Of a stretch of 64,000 nucleotides of DNA, positions 63,694 through 64,000 are shown piece after piece. Below the pieces are notes generated by a model. The model had not been told where the DNA came from and did not search any database. It worked only from the letters and a program-made list of their open reading frames with translations. A program made the position numbers and the translations under genes. The stretch's first letter is position 1. Each line of letters begins with the position of its first letter. Source of the stretch: Tigriopus japonicus (taxonomy: Eukaryota > Arthropoda > Copepoda > Harpacticoida > Harpacticidae); the NCBI GenBank assembly GCA_010645155.1, contig CM021313.1, forward strand, positions 2,401,863 through 2,465,862, given 5' to 3'.

Positions 63694-64000
63694 CAGGGTT
63701 GCCAACTGGCGATTTCTATCGCCAGATTTCACGAATCTGGTGATTTTGAAACGTGTCTGGCGATAGAAAAATTAATCTGGCGAAATCAGCTGATCTGGCG
63801 ATAAATCTGGTGATTTTGATATCAGTAGCGATAAATTTGGCGGTTTTGTTTTTCTGGCGATAAATTTGGCGACATGAGCAAACTTGGCGAAAAAACTTGG
63901 CAAAATCGCCCATTTTTGGCGATAACCCAGGCAAATTTTGATTCTCTCTTCATGATTTTGACTTTCATTCTGACTGAAAACCAAGGATTAAATATTTTAG
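63694..64000. mobile_element. Left end of a further hAT-type element, cut by the window edge
   Basis: Begins CAGGGTTGCCAACTGGCGA, a hAT-type terminus, and is followed by about ten TCTGGCGA/TTTGGCGA motifs within 230 bp. The terminus and motif closely resemble the complement of the right end of the element at 8110-9387 (CAGGGCTGCCAGATGGCGG with TCTGGCGG motifs), so the two are related. The second end and the target duplication (expected 8-mer AAGTTTGC, 63686-63693) lie beyond the window. Confidence 0.7.

Noticed and set aside
1..64000. CRISPR arrays, rRNA genes or bacterial operons
   Set aside because: The 16-bp array has no unique spacers. Genes are spliced and eukaryotic. No rRNA-like segment was recognised.

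Overview
The window is animal nuclear DNA. Protein-coding genes with spliceosomal GT-AG introns sit in AT-rich intergenic DNA that is full of small transposons. Most introns I could place are short (about 60 to 180 bp), several genes have very long single exons, and the best gene matches are arthropod-like. I infer an arthropod, most likely a crustacean such as a copepod; the species is not certain.

Layout. 0.6-4.3 kb: a C2H2 zinc-finger gene (+) converging on an ARMC2-like gene (-). 4.3-8.1 kb: intergenic DNA with tandem arrays and dispersed repeats. 8.1-9.4 kb: a non-autonomous hAT-type element in the 5' flank of the next gene. 10.3-16.1 kb: two tandem KDM6/UTX-family genes (+). 17.1-20.0 kb: a secretory-pathway Ca2+/Mn2+ ATPase (-). 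20-25.7 kb: intergenic DNA with degenerate repeats. 25.9-27.4 kb: a NEPRO-like gene (+). 29.1-34.3 kb: MON2 (+), which converges on RINT1 (-, 34.4-36.6 kb). RINT1 shares a short divergent intergenic region with INTS8 (+, 37.5-40.3 kb). 41.6-42.4 kb: a clarin. 42.4-50.6 kb: AT-rich DNA with a hairpin repeat and three hAT-type elements. 50.6-53.0 kb: a GC-richer segment ending in an acidic coding exon. 56.8-61.2 kb: the cytoplasmic tandem phosphatase domains of a receptor tyrosine phosphatase, Ptp99A-like. 61.5-64 kb: another hAT-type element, a fold-back repeat, and the end of a further hAT-type element cut by the window edge.

The most striking point is the KDM6 pair. The upstream gene keeps the TPR scaffold of UTX, but both Fe(II)-binding histidines of its JmjC domain are replaced (R909 and Y989), and a 2-oxoglutarate contact is D919. 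The downstream gene lacks the TPR region but has the full H-x-E...H triad (H270, E272, H350). This looks like a scaffold/catalyst split of one ancestral demethylase. The second is the phosphatase gene, which carries two tandem alternative versions of the exon closing phosphatase domain 1 (50 and 52 codons, same phases). The third is a set of at least five short hAT-type elements from different families, each with an 8-bp target duplication and its own subterminal motif array. In three of them the motif lies mostly in the same orientation at both ends.

ATP2C, MON2 and RINT1 all act in the Golgi/TGN system, and the KDM6 genes and INTS8 act in chromatin and transcription. I see no evidence that the clustering is functional. 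No tRNA, rRNA or CRISPR features are supported beyond tRNA-like repeat heads.
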